Program-made: the position numbers and the translations under genes
From: Gammaproteobacteria bacterium Gsub
GTDB taxonomy: Bacteria; Pseudomonadota; Gammaproteobacteria; PS1; Pseudothioglobaceae
Reading direction: 5' to 3'
NCBI GenBank assembly: GCA_002007405.1
Contig: JYIN01000006.1
Span: 1 to 56,032, forward strand
Length of the DNA: 56,032 nt
In this document: positions 35,509 to 44,819 of the stretch, piece by piece
How positions within the stretch are numbered: position 1 is the stretch's first letter
How the letters are laid out: each line of letters starts with the position of its first letter
Notes under the pieces: model-generated
What the model saw: the letters and a program-made list of their open reading frames with translations, nothing else
The model's database searches: none
What the model was told of the DNA's origin: nothing

Positions 35509-37433
35509 CTATAGTTCCTAATGGTTGGCTGGATAAATTCAAATGATAAAAACTCTTTATGCAAAATAAATCCCCCGTCTTGAGACTCCCAACTGCTGAC
35601 ATAAGCGTAATCTTCGTCATTACGCTGGGCTTCGCCTGCTTTGCTCAAATGCTCAACACGCGCATGACAACCGCAAGATTCCTCGCGGTCTAAAGCATCC
35701 ACACACATCAAATGCCCCAGCTCAATAAAATCTGCCACCCGACCTGCACGCTCTAAAGTTTGGTTCATTTCCTTATCAATACCCGTTACTTTTACAGAAT
35801 GCCAAAATTCATTTTTTAAATCTTTAATTTCTTTAACCGCTTGGCGTAATTTGGCTTTTTCTCGAGACATGCCACAGGATTCCCAAAGAATAAAACCTAG
35901 CTTTTGATGAAAATAATCTGGGGAATGTTTGGGCTTAGGTGCATTTTGTAAAGCATTAAGCCTTTGTTTAGCACGACTGAGTCCCTCAGAAACTGCACTG
36001 TGCTTATCAATATTATCAAATTCTTCCTTAGCAAGATAGTTTGCCACTGTCTGCGGTAGAATAAAATATCCGTCTGCTAAGCCTTGCATCAATGCTGATG
36101 CACCCAAACGATTGGCACCGTGGTCAGAAAAGTTAGCCTCACCACCAGCAAAAAGCCCATCAATTGTGGTCATTAGGTTGTAATCCACCCACAACCCCCC
36201 CATTGTATAATGCACTGCAGGATAGATTTTCATCGGCATACGATAAGGATTGTCCCCAGTAATGCGTTGATACATTTCAAACAAATTACCATATTTTTCA
36301 CGAATAGCGCGCTCACCAAGCCGTTTAATTGCATCAGCAAAATCCAAATATACACCGCGACACTGACCATGAATTTTAGCACCCACGCCACGCCCTTCAT
36401 CACAAATGTTTTTAACTGCCCGAGAGGCAATATCACGAGGCACTAGGTTTGCAAATGCAGGATAGAGGCGTTCTAAAAAGTAATCTCGCTCCCCTTCTTT
36501 GATTGTACTTGGGTCCCTCTCACAATCTTTGATATTTTTTGGTGCCCAAATACGCCCATCATTACGCAAAGACTCGCTCATTAATGTTAGTTTTGATTGT
36601 GCCTCACCGCTCTGAGGAATGCAAGTGGGGTGAATTTGCGTAAAACTCGGGTTAGCAAAATATGCCCCATGTTTATGCGCACGCCAAGTCGCAGAAGCAT
36701 TGCACCCTTTGGCATTAGTAGAAAGATAAAAAGCATTGCCATAGCCACCAGTGCATAAAACCACACAATCGGCAGTATGCGCACTGATTTTACCACTCAC
36801 TAGATCACGCACTACAATCCCGCGTGCTCTACCATCAACTTTTATAATCTCCAACATTTCACTGCGCGAATGGTGGCTAACACCGCCTTTGGCAATCTGG
36901 GTACTCATCGCCTGATAGGCACCTAATAACAGTTGCTGCCCAGTTTGTCCGCGGGCGTAAAAAGTGCGCGAAACTTGGGCGCCACCAAATGAGCGATTGG
37001 CAAGATAACCACTGTATTCTCTAGCAAAAGGCACGCCTTGTGCTACTGCTTGATCAATAATATTAACACTGAGTTCTGCTAGACGGTAGACATTTGATTC
37101 ACGCGCCCTAAAATCACCCCCCTTAATGGTGTCATAAAACAATCGCCATACACTATCACCATCATTGCGATAATTTTTGGCCGCATTTATCCCACCCTGT
37201 GCGGCAATAGAATGCGCCCTACGCGGAGAATCTTGAAAACAAAAAGAGCTAACTTGATAACCCATTTCCCCTAAAGTTGCAGATAAAGAAGCGCCTGCCA
37301 AGCCAGTGCCAACGACAATAATTTTATGCTTCGCACGATTTTGAGGGGCGATTAGGCTTAAATCAAACAAGTGTTTTTTCCACCTATCTTGTAAGGGACC
37401 TGTGGGTTCAAATGTTGGTCTGCTGCCTAACAT
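35505..37433 (-). CDS. sdhA: Succinate dehydrogenase/fumarate reductase flavoprotein subunit
   Basis: FAD-containing catalytic subunit interconverting succinate and fumarate. The dinucleotide fold [15 protein letters not shown] (near residue 40) is followed by [17 protein letters not shown], whose His carries covalent FAD, and by [13 protein letters not shown] and [14 protein letters not shown]. The 642-residue length and the [11 protein letters not shown] lead match the long flavoproteins of B-type succinate:quinone oxidoreductases. It is encoded between sdhC and sdhB with almost no gaps. Direction in the cell (oxidation or reduction) is not given by sequence. Confidence 0.93.
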   Translation of the reverse strand: MLGSRPTFEPTGPLQDRWKKHLFDLSLIAPQNRAKHKIIVVGTGLAGASLSATLGEMGYQVSSFCFQDSPRRAHSIAAQGGINAAKNYRNDGDSVWRLFYDTIKGGDFRARESNVYRLAELSVNIIDQAVAQGVPFAREYSGYLANRSFGGAQVSRTFYARGQTGQQLLLGAYQAMSTQIAKGGVSHHSRSEMLEIIKVDGRARGIVVRDLVSGKISAHTADCVVLCTGGYGNAFYLSTNAKGCNASATWRAHKHGAYFANPSFTQIHPTCIPQSGEAQSKLTLMSESLRNDGRIWAPKNIKDCERDPSTIKEGERDYFLERLYPAFANLVPRDIASRAVKNICDEGRGVGAKIHGQCRGVYLDFADAIKRLGERAIREKYGNLFEMYQRITGDNPYRMPMKIYPAVHYTMGGLWVDYNLMTTIDGLFAGGEANFSDHGANRLGASALMQGLADGYFILPQTVANYLAKEEFDNIDKHSAVSEGLSRAKQRLNALQNAPKPKHSPDYFHQKLGFILWESCGMSREKAKLRQAVKEIKDLKNEFWHSVKVTGIDKEMNQTLERAGRVADFIELGHLMCVDALDREESCGCHARVEHLSKAGEAQRNDEDYAYVSSWESQDGGFILHKEFLSFEFIQPTIRNYR

Positions 37434-37436
37434 AAC

Positions 37437-38021
37437 TTATAAATAAACGCTGATAGGGACGCTGATGAAACCACCCATCAAAATAAAAATAATTAAAAAT
37501 ACAAAACCATGATGCTGTTTATGGGTTAATCCAAAAGTTTGTAACACACTACTCAGGGCGTGGTGTAAGTGCGTCGAAAGGGAAAAAAATCCTAAAGCAT
37601 AAATCCCAATCATCAGTGGCATGCTAAAAATATTGCTTACTTCTTGATAAAAATTGTGGGTTGGTAATAATTGCATTTGCACAAAGTGGAATACGATAAA
37701 AGCAAACAACATAGATGCCCCGCTCCAAGCAACAAAACGCGACACAGCTTGGGGATAGGGTTTTTTATAAGCGATTTGACGCTTGTTATTGCTATCAAAT
37801 TGCCTGCTCAGTGCAGTATATATATGAAAGCCAATACTCAAACCCAACAAACCAATCACGCTCCAGCGCAAAATCACTGCCTCATGAAACCAGTGATAAA
37901 ATCCATCAAAATTATCTTCTCCAGTTAAAAAATTTAGATTTGCCAGCATGTGGATAACAAGGTAGCTAAACCAAAACAGCCCCGCTGCTGCCATAAGGCG
38001 CTTTTTAAAATAAGGACTCAT
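37437..38021 (-). CDS. sdhC: Succinate dehydrogenase/fumarate reductase cytochrome b subunit (B-type)
   Basis: Single dihaem membrane anchor. Five hydrophobic helices are visible (starting near residues 10, 50, 95, 130 and 172). Candidate haem-b His ligands lie in LVIHML, GFHIYT, IVFHFV and STHLHHAL. At 194 residues it is one five-helix subunit in place of the separate four-helix SdhC/SdhD pair. It overlaps the upstream TPR-like gene by 4 nt and precedes sdhA by 3 nt. Confidence 0.9.
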   Translation of the reverse strand: MSPYFKKRLMAAAGLFWFSYLVIHMLANLNFLTGEDNFDGFYHWFHEAVILRWSVIGLLGLSIGFHIYTALSRQFDSNNKRQIAYKKPYPQAVSRFVAWSGASMLFAFIVFHFVQMQLLPTHNFYQEVSNIFSMPLMIGIYALGFFSLSTHLHHALSSVLQTFGLTHKQHHGFVFLIIFILMGGFISVPISVYL

Positions 38022-38530
38022 GACTCACGCTGCCAGCTAACATCATCGATGTCTTGGCGTGGACTTAAGTGTGCATCTTGAATACTACGAACGCAGGCAT
38101 TATGACGCAAAATCGCATCATCACAGTCTGGAGGGCTTATTTTTTCTGCCTCGTCATAATATTCAATTGCCTTAATAAACAAATTGTAAGCAAATGAGCG
38201 TGACATCGCGTGGCGTATTAGGGCTCTGGCCTTACGCTCATAAAAAATACCTTGATAATAATTTTGTTGATAATTAGAATGCAACTGCTTAATCGCATCC
38301 AAAATTTTTTTATCCACTTTTTGTGAAACAGTTGAATGTCCAGACAAAGTATCACTCAAAGCCAAAATATAAATAACCAAGGCATCTTGATTGTCTGCAT
38401 CCACAGCAAATACATCCAAACAAATACTAATTGCCAAATCTGGCTCAAGCAAAGATCGATACTGCCGCGCTTTATCTAACACCGCTGGAATAGAGGTCTG
38501 ATGAATTAAGTGGCATTTCATGCTTTTCAT
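38018..38530 (-). CDS. TPR-like protein heading the sdh operon (unknown function)
   Basis: A 170-residue soluble helical protein without signal peptide. Two or three TPR-like helix pairs can be recognised (LAISICLDVFAVDADNQDAL; the block AYNLFIKAIEYYDEAEKI). Its stop overlaps the sdhC start, so it is translationally coupled to the SQR genes and is the first gene of the operon. It could be an assembly or regulatory factor for this enzyme, but I do not recognise a named family. The start could also be the internal Met of MKCHLIH, three codons in. Confidence 0.6.
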   Translation of the reverse strand: MKSMKCHLIHQTSIPAVLDKARQYRSLLEPDLAISICLDVFAVDADNQDALVIYILALSDTLSGHSTVSQKVDKKILDAIKQLHSNYQQNYYQGIFYERKARALIRHAMSRSFAYNLFIKAIEYYDEAEKISPPDCDDAILRHNACVRSIQDAHLSPRQDIDDVSWQRES

Positions 38531-38671
38531 TTTAACACCTAAATTTAAGTTTTAAAGGCGCCCTTGTGCATATTTTATTGCCAAATAATACCTAATTTAA
38601 ATGCTTTTTGGGTTAAATGTCTAGTCGGGTAACAGATAAAATCATCGTCTCATCTTTTAAACATCTAATCT

Positions 38672-38706
38672 AAAAAAACAAAGAAAACCCAAAGTGACAC
38701 TGGGCT
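38672..38706 (-). terminator. Rho-independent terminator downstream of the autotransporter remnant
   Basis: On the minus strand CCC-AGTG-T-CACT-TT-GGG forms a hairpin with a 2-nt bulge, followed by TTTTCTTTG and a seven-T run. It lies 65 nt after the stop of the 38772-39614 frame. Confidence 0.7.
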
Positions 38707-38771
38707 TGTTTAATTTTAAGGGGCAAGACAATACTGCTTTTTTCTTTGATTTTAATTTGCTATTACAGCCT

Positions 38772-39614
38772 TTAAAAATTAATGATGTAAAAAGCGGTTA
38801 GCCAAGAGGTATTGGACCCGCCTTCTCTACTAACATTTAACATCAACGAACCTGTGCCTTCGCCTAATTTTCCTTCAAACCCTAACCCGGCTTTGACCCA
38901 GTTATTGTCATATTTTTGTCCAGAAATATCAAATGCCATCGTGTTTATCAATTGCCCCGATGCACGAGCACTTTTATAGCCAAAGCGGTGAGTGAATTCA
39001 GCATTACCCAGTAGGTTAATTTTAGAATTAAGTAGGGTTGAGGTATTTATCCCTGCGCGCAATTCGGTTATTTTTTCATCGCGGCTATCAAAACGAGCAG
39101 GAAATGCTCCTTTTTTTTCAGTGTAGCCATCAAAATTATTGTCTCTATAACTTAAATCTGTATAAGGGCTTATTTTGGTCGAGTCTTTAATAATAGCATC
39201 TTGCCATTCAAAACGCAGCTTGACTCCAAAAGTGTCTAAATCAGTTGTGGCACTGGAATAATCTCGGTTACCAGAGTTAAGATAAGCACGCTCAATATCA
39301 GCATTTCCCCGATGATAATATGAAGTAATGATGGCATAAAGCCCCTTTTGTTGTAGAGGAATAATACCTTCAATAAAAATATATTCGCTATCTATATCAA
39401 TATAGCCATCATGGATTAAATCTTGCTTTGAGCGCGCCTTACCCAACGCAAAATTTACCTGTGTAGCACCAGCATTATAACCAATTCCAACTTCAGCCAC
39501 TCTAAATGAATCATCATTCCAATAATGGTCATCAAGCACATAATCTCCACACAACCAGAAGGCTTTTTTCTCTTTTGCAACAAGGCGCTGTAGTGGTATA
39601 GAGAAAGATCTCAC
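38772..39614 (-). pseudogene. Truncated autotransporter-type outer-membrane beta-barrel
   Basis: The 280-residue frame consists almost entirely of alternating amphipathic strands with aromatic girdle residues (FWLCGDYVLDD, VEVGIGYN-like RVAEVGIGYNAGATQVN, YAIITSYYHRGN, FGVKLRFEWQD) and ends in strand-plus-Phe (TAFYIINF), as autotransporter barrels do. There is no signal peptide and no passenger domain. The frame begins at a GTG directly after an in-frame TAG (39615-39617), and another stop lies 11 codons further up. I therefore read it as the 3' remnant of a larger autotransporter gene. Barrel identity is moderate; pseudogene status is likely. Confidence 0.6.
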
Positions 39615-39936
39615 CTATTCGCCACAACAAGTAGCTATCCCATTATTTTAAAGGCCATTGTATTCGGTGAGAGCCCTGACATAGGGCACTCTATGCTAAA
39701 TAGCAGGGATGATTTTTATACAATCATATTATTAGACTGTTTTAATCTTTGCACAATTATACAAAGCGCTTGATTGAATATAAAGATAGGTTTTATTGGG
39801 TTTTATGTTTAAAAAATTGAGATTTTTAGGGGTGTTATACTATTTTTAAATTGGGTTTAGGCATAAAGACTTAGAGCCTGAATAAGCGTGTTAAAATGGT
39901 CAAATTTTAGTTTTAGTGCTAAAAATAACCACAACC
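39615..39936. other. 322-bp intergenic region before lptD
   Basis: It holds a 9-pair hairpin with one mismatch (GAG-A-GCCCT, loop GACAT, AGGGC-A-CTC; 39669-39691), a degenerate copy of the palindromic repeat (39745-39770) and the AT-rich lptD promoter region. No gene is supported. Confidence 0.5.
39745..39770. repeat. Palindromic element, degenerate copy
   Basis: ATCTTTGCACAATTATACAAAG matches the family core with several changes; the outer AGACC/GGTCT bases are lost. Confidence 0.4.
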
Positions 39937-42132
39937 ATGAGAAAACAACTTATTCTTTCTGCCATCATTTTATTATCAACTGCTGTTAATGCACAGAGTG
40001 TGGTGCTAAGTTGCCAGAAAAACAATCTACTTTTCCCCAAACAAACATTCTCAACTAATGTTGAGGAACTTGATATTAGTGCTGATAAAAGCGAAATCAG
40101 TGGCAAAAATAAATATCTACTAACGGGCAATGCGACGATTAATTCAAGCCAATATTATCTATTTGCAGACACAATCAATGTTAACAAATCTAACAAAATC
40201 ATAAATGCCAGCGGTAATGTTAAATTTCAAAATGATAAATTAATGCTCACAAGTGCTCAAGTGGTCATTAAAAAACAAGGTGACACAACCCATGCCAGTG
40301 CGCAACAAGTAAGGTTTCATTACCCAGATTCTAAATTAAATGGTCAAGCACAAAAAATAACCGATGACGGCACTCAACAAGTATTTGATTCCCTTAGTTA
40401 TAGTTTATGTCCTTTAGGCAACAACGATTGGCAAATAAAGGCTGATAAAGTTACCCTCAACCCAGCTGCCAATCGTGGCAGTGTCAAAAATGCAACGATT
40501 GAATTTTTTGGGGTGCCAATTTTCTACATACCGTATCATAAATGGATATTACAAGGGCGTGGCTCGGGACTCTTAGCACCTAGTTTTTCTAATTATGATG
40601 AGCTGGCAAAAAATAAAGAAAATGGCTATCAAGTTAGAATTCCGTATTATTTTAATATTGCCCCAGACCGTGATTTTTTGCTAACGCTTAATCACCTATC
40701 TACTCGTGGCACTGTTTTAGAAGGGGTTTATCGACAATTGATTGCCAAAACCGATTATTGGCAAGCAGGTAGGTTTGAAATTGAGGGTCAATACCTACCA
40801 AAAGATGATATTACTAACGATAAACGCTGGTTGGTAGATTCAAAGCTCAATCTACCCGTTGATGATAAACTCAATGTAGATATAAAAATCAATCGGGTAT
40901 CAGATAGCGACTACTTTAAAGACATTGCCCATCATAACACCTCTGATTCGGCACTGTATTCTCAAATTGATGTCGCCTATAGAGACAATGCCCGCGATCT
41001 ATCATGGTCAGTATTTTCAGAATCAGAACAACTCATCAATAATGGTGAGGCTGAATACACCCGTGCCCCTGAGCTGTCTATTGCTAAGGGCATTCAAGGT
41101 TTGGGTGGTCGTTATAGTTATTTTTCACTAAATAGAACTGAGTTTAAATACGGTGGTGGTGGCACTAAAACCACGGGCGTTCGCACCTATGCACAAGCCA
41201 ACTTTAAGCGCTCGGTCGTTGATAATGCCTACTCGCTTACGCCGAGTTTAAACTTCTCAACCACTGATTATAATTTAAACGATGCCAAAAACCAGCGCCT
41301 AAGCTTAGTTAGTTTTCATCTTGACTCTAAACTTTTCCTTGAAAGGGAAACCCGCCTCTTCGGCAGCCACTTCATCCAAACCCTATCTCCAAGATTATCT
41401 TATCGCTACACGCCTGAAAAAAATCAAAATGCCCTACCTAACTTTGACTCGGAGGAAAAAGACCGCTCATACGAGAGCTTATTTTCTAACCAAAAATTTA
41501 CTGGCATTGACCGAGTTAATTCTGCCAATAGTTTTACCTTAGGGCTTGAATCTGACTTTATTAACGCCGCAACAGGCAACACCACCTTAAGCCTAAAAGC
41601 GGCACAAACTTTCCATGTTGATAGTCAAGAAATAAACATTGACGGCAACCTAGAAAATCGCAGAAAATATTCTGATATTTTGGCGGAAATTAATTTTACA
41701 GCGGATAATTTTATTTTTAATAACGCTTTGCAATTTAATCCAAAAACCAACATACTTGATGAACATGACAGTGCTATTACTTACCAACTAAATCGTAGAA
41801 AATTTTTAACTCTGGCACATCATAAAGAAGATAATATTAAATCTGCCGAGTTATATGGTGCTTATCCAATCAATACCAAAGTGCATGTTTTTGCTGGGGT
41901 TAATCGCTCTATTACCGATTCAATTACCAATAAGAAAACCCTTGGTATTGCGTATGAATCTTGCTGTTGGGCGCTGCGTTTGGCACATTTTAAAAAGCAT
42001 ATTAGTGGCAACGATTATGACCGTGTTATTAACTTTGAATTGGTGTTTAAGGGGTTGGCATCAACCTCACCAAACCTTGCTAAGCGTTTAGAAGAAGAGA
42101 TACCAAACTACTTAGGCAATCTTAATAATTAA
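39937..42132 (+). CDS. lptD: LPS-assembly outer-membrane protein LptD
   Basis: Inserts lipopolysaccharide into the outer leaflet, with LptE. The start is ATG 39937, giving a clean signal peptide (MRKQLILSAIILLSTAVNA); the frame is open 7 codons earlier. An N-terminal OstA-type beta-jellyroll (about residues 45-180, with ANLTGNAT-like LLTGNATINSSQYYLFAD) precedes the large beta-barrel, with GVPIFYIPYHKW at the junction. Cysteines at C26, C158 and C676/C677 correspond in arrangement to the four that form the essential disulfides in E. coli. Length is 731 residues. surA follows after 6 nt, as in many gammaproteobacteria. Confidence 0.96.
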   Translation: MRKQLILSAIILLSTAVNAQSVVLSCQKNNLLFPKQTFSTNVEELDISADKSEISGKNKYLLTGNATINSSQYYLFADTINVNKSNKIINASGNVKFQNDKLMLTSAQVVIKKQGDTTHASAQQVRFHYPDSKLNGQAQKITDDGTQQVFDSLSYSLCPLGNNDWQIKADKVTLNPAANRGSVKNATIEFFGVPIFYIPYHKWILQGRGSGLLAPSFSNYDELAKNKENGYQVRIPYYFNIAPDRDFLLTLNHLSTRGTVLEGVYRQLIAKTDYWQAGRFEIEGQYLPKDDITNDKRWLVDSKLNLPVDDKLNVDIKINRVSDSDYFKDIAHHNTSDSALYSQIDVAYRDNARDLSWSVFSESEQLINNGEAEYTRAPELSIAKGIQGLGGRYSYFSLNRTEFKYGGGGTKTTGVRTYAQANFKRSVVDNAYSLTPSLNFSTTDYNLNDAKNQRLSLVSFHLDSKLFLERETRLFGSHFIQTLSPRLSYRYTPEKNQNALPNFDSEEKDRSYESLFSNQKFTGIDRVNSANSFTLGLESDFINAATGNTTLSLKAAQTFHVDSQEINIDGNLENRRKYSDILAEINFTADNFIFNNALQFNPKTNILDEHDSAITYQLNRRKFLTLAHHKEDNIKSAELYGAYPINTKVHVFAGVNRSITDSITNKKTLGIAYESCCWALRLAHFKKHISGNDYDRVINFELVFKGLASTSPNLAKRLEEEIPNYLGNLNN

Positions 42133-42138
42133 GACAGA

Positions 42139-43041
42139 ATGAAACACTTACTAAAACTTATATTTATTACATTCTCATTGATAGCGGGAGCAGCCCCTAA
42201 TAGCATTATTGCTATTGTCAATGAACAGGTCATTACCTTTGATACAATCAGTAGTCAGATTAAACCCACTTCCACCAAAGCACAAAAAATGGCATTGGTA
42301 CAGCATCAGATTGATTTAGCATTGCAATTAGAGGCAGTGCAAAAGTTTGGCATTCAACCAAAACCTAGTGCTGTTAATGTAGCGCTAAGCCGTATTGCCA
42401 TCCAAAACAGCCTAACACCCGCACAATTACAAGCGTTGCCAGAATATGATGAAATTGTGCAAAATATTACCCAAAAACTCTCTCTTCTGGGGCTACAAAA
42501 ATTTATGTTGCAAGAAGTTGATGCCACGCCAACAGAAGCAGAAATCAGCGCAGCACTGCAAAAAAACAACAGCAATAATAATGTTTTTAGAGAACAAATT
42601 AAAATTGCACAAATTCTCATCAATTCAATTGACCAAACCAATGACCCAACCCTTTCTAAAAATGATTTAATTAAACAATTTTTAGTTAAGTTAAGCAATA
42701 AAATTAACAAAGGTAGTAACACATTTTCAAGTCTAGCAAAACTGCATTCTCAAGACCCATCCTATCGACAGGGTGGAGAATCAAAGTGGCTTGATAAAGA
42801 TCGCCTCCCAACTATTATAAAACAGCAATTAGCCCCCCTTAAATTGGGTGAATTGTCCCCCCCTTTTCAGACTGAACAAGGCTGGAGGATTATTAAAATT
42901 ATCGACCAGCGTAAAGTTGATAACACCCGGCTTGAAATACGGGAAAAAATCACCCGCTCTAAGCAACATACCTACTTCAAAAACTGGGTAAAAGAACTTA
43001 GAAAAAAGGCTTATATAGAAATTTTCGAGCATAAATTCTAA
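42139..43041 (+). CDS. surA: Periplasmic chaperone SurA, short form with one parvulin domain
   Basis: Escorts outer-membrane proteins (including LptD) across the periplasm. It has a signal peptide (residues 1-18), the SurA N-terminal chaperone domain (SIIAIVNEQVITFDTI, then LVQHQIDLALQLEAVQKFGIQ) and one PPIase domain (IKIAQILI, FSSLAKLHSQDPS, GGESKWLDKD, LSPPFQTEQGWRIIKI). At 300 residues it lacks one of the two parvulin domains of the 428-residue E. coli protein. Its position after lptD supports orthology. Confidence 0.93.
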   Translation: MKHLLKLIFITFSLIAGAAPNSIIAIVNEQVITFDTISSQIKPTSTKAQKMALVQHQIDLALQLEAVQKFGIQPKPSAVNVALSRIAIQNSLTPAQLQALPEYDEIVQNITQKLSLLGLQKFMLQEVDATPTEAEISAALQKNNSNNNVFREQIKIAQILINSIDQTNDPTLSKNDLIKQFLVKLSNKINKGSNTFSSLAKLHSQDPSYRQGGESKWLDKDRLPTIIKQQLAPLKLGELSPPFQTEQGWRIIKIIDQRKVDNTRLEIREKITRSKQHTYFKNWVKELRKKAYIEIFEHKF

Positions 43042-43088
43042 ATATCTGAATATTTTTGCGTCTCTAATCTTTTAAAAACCCTTGCGCA

Positions 43089-43832
43089 ATGCCAAAACCA
43101 ATTATTATCTTTGGATTTCACCCCATTCAGGCACAATTAAACGCCAACCCTGAATGCCTAATTAAAGTCTATACCTCAGAGCGCAGGCATAACAAACGCC
43201 TGGACAATATTGTCAATCAACTTAATAATCTCAAAATCAACACTCAACAATGCAACAAACAACAATTAGACAACCTAAGTAAAAATCAAGCCCATCAAGG
43301 CATTGTGGCAGAAATATTACCCTCCTCTTTGCCCAATCAAGAGGCTTTAATGCACTACATTGCTAAACTTAAAAAAGCCCACTTAATATTATTGCTCGAT
43401 TCCATTCAAGACCCTAGAAACCTCGGCGCTTGTTTGCGTAGTGCTGATGCTGCTGGCGTTGATTGCGTGGTGCTTAATAAAGATCGCTCAGCACCCATTA
43501 ACGCCCTAGTGCATAAAACTTGTGCAGGTGCGCTGGGAAGGTTAAAAATATTTTCGGTAACCAATTTATCTCGCACTATCAAAGCATTGCAAAGCAAAAA
43601 TATTTGGGTGATTGGCTTGGATAGTAGTGCTAATTATCCGTTTTATCAAATAGATTTAACCGCCTCAAGTGCTATTGTTATAGGAGGAGAGGGTCAAGGG
43701 CTAAGAAAACTCAGCAAACAATCCTGCGACCAACTAGCAGTGATTCCCATGTATGGCAATGTTGAGAGTCTCAATGTCTCTGTTGCCACCGGCATTGCAC
43801 TATTTGAGGCTAACAGACAGCGTCATCTATAG
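43089..43832 (+). CDS. rlmB: 23S rRNA (guanosine-2'-O-)-methyltransferase RlmB
   Basis: SpoU-family knotted methyltransferase that modifies the peptidyl-transferase loop of 23S rRNA. An N-terminal substrate-binding domain (GFHPIQAQLNANPECL) is followed by the SPOUT domain with motif 1 (LLLDSIQDPRNLGACLRSA), motif 2 (IVIGGEGQGL) and motif 3 (IPMYGNVESLNVSVATGI). The 247-residue length is typical. TrmH-type relatives exist, but the N-terminal domain and length favour RlmB. Confidence 0.93.
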   Translation: MPKPIIIFGFHPIQAQLNANPECLIKVYTSERRHNKRLDNIVNQLNNLKINTQQCNKQQLDNLSKNQAHQGIVAEILPSSLPNQEALMHYIAKLKKAHLILLLDSIQDPRNLGACLRSADAAGVDCVVLNKDRSAPINALVHKTCAGALGRLKIFSVTNLSRTIKALQSKNIWVIGLDSSANYPFYQIDLTASSAIVIGGEGQGLRKLSKQSCDQLAVIPMYGNVESLNVSVATGIALFEANRQRHL

Positions 43833-43886
43833 TCTAAAATATGAAAAATACAAAAATAGCGCCATTCCTTGTCCTGCCTATGTTTG

Positions 43887-43914
43887 AGACCTTTGTATAA
43901 TTATACAAAAGTCT
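43887..43914. repeat. Palindromic element, copy 5 (minimal, 28 bp)
   Basis: AGACCTTTGTATAA joined to TTATACAAAAGTCT; the halves are inverse complements at 13 of 14 positions. It lies in the gap between rlmB and yceD. Confidence 0.7.
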
Positions 43915-44062
43915 GTGTTTATAAAAATCAATACATTGCCCATAGGTTTTATGACGACTTTTTGTAAATGCAAGTGCTAGGCTTTGTACTTTCTATGTTT
44001 GGATTAAGGATAGTATTTAATCTATATCAAAGTTTTATTTTTGGTAAAATTACCCAATTTTT

Positions 44063-44563
44063 ATGAAAGTAGGAATACCAGCACGAATAAATCTTTTTAA
44101 GTTCGCCTCTCAAGGGTTAGCCTTATCTGGGAATTATAAGGTGGAGGATTTTCCTCGAGTTAGTGCCTTGGTCAATAATGCCAGTGCGCCACTTGAAGTT
44201 GAGTTAAATTTTAATTTAGAGAATGATAAAATCCCTTGCATTAAAGGCAGAATTAAGTTGGATGTGGCATTGACCTGTCAACGCTGTTTGGATGAAGTTA
44301 AGATTCACCTAAACCCTAGCTTCCAGCTGGCTTTTTTGCAAAATGAACAACAAGGCAAGGGCTTAAATCCTAATTTTGAGACAATTTTAAACGCTGATAG
44401 AGAGTTTTCAAGCATTGAATTTATAACCCATGAGGTGTTAATATCAATTCCAACAATACCCACACATGCCTATGAATGTGCATCATACAAAGGGATACCA
44501 GAAAAAATTGGGCAAAATCAAAGCCCTTTTGTAATATTAAAACAAATAAAAAGGAGTAAATAA
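44063..44563 (+). CDS. yceD: YceD (DUF177) family protein
   Basis: Small conserved protein encoded upstream of rpmF in most bacteria and linked to 23S rRNA accumulation. The family hallmark CQRCLDEV is at about residues 73-80, within [10 protein letters not shown]. Length is 166 residues. It ends in a basic KRSK, and its stop shares one base with the rpmF ATG (TAATG), with AAGGAG just upstream serving rpmF. The molecular role is not established. Confidence 0.88.
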   Translation: MKVGIPARINLFKFASQGLALSGNYKVEDFPRVSALVNNASAPLEVELNFNLENDKIPCIKGRIKLDVALTCQRCLDEVKIHLNPSFQLAFLQNEQQGKGLNPNFETILNADREFSSIEFITHEVLISIPTIPTHAYECASYKGIPEKIGQNQSPFVILKQIKRSK

Positions 44564-44781
44564 TGGCTGTTCAAAAAAGTAGAAAAACCCCCTCAAAAAG
44601 AGGTATGAGACGCTCGCACAATGCGCTAAAAAAACCTACATTATCTGAGGACCAAGAAACAGGTGAGACACACTTGCGCCACCACATAACTGCTGATGGT
44701 TATTATCGTGGCAAAAAAATCGTAGATAATTTTGAAAAAGTAGAAGAAATAGAGGAGGCAGAAACTGAAACAGAGGTTTAA
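44563..44781 (+). CDS. rpmF: 50S ribosomal protein L32
   Basis: Starts [21 protein letters not shown], the universal L32 N terminus, and continues [14 protein letters not shown]. There are no cysteines, so it is the zinc-free form. The C terminus carries an unusually acidic tail ([15 protein letters not shown]) beyond the core, giving 72 residues instead of the 57 or so of E. coli. It lies in the conserved yceD-rpmF-plsX-fabH order. Confidence 0.97.
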   Translation: MAVQKSRKTPSKRGMRRSHNALKKPTLSEDQETGETHLRHHITADGYYRGKKIVDNFEKVEEIEEAETETEV

Positions 44782-44819
44782 TGGCTCAATACCCGCACTT
44801 TAAAAAAATCTAAAACAAT

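Noticed and set aside
42354-42722. 122-codon Leu-rich minus-strand frame within surA
   Set aside because: Apparent membrane segments are the complement of Gln/Asn/Lys-rich codons of surA; a shadow.
29047-43914. CRISPR-like array from the repeated palindromes
   Set aside because: Copies are many kilobases apart with unrelated genes between; there is no regular spacing and no cas gene.
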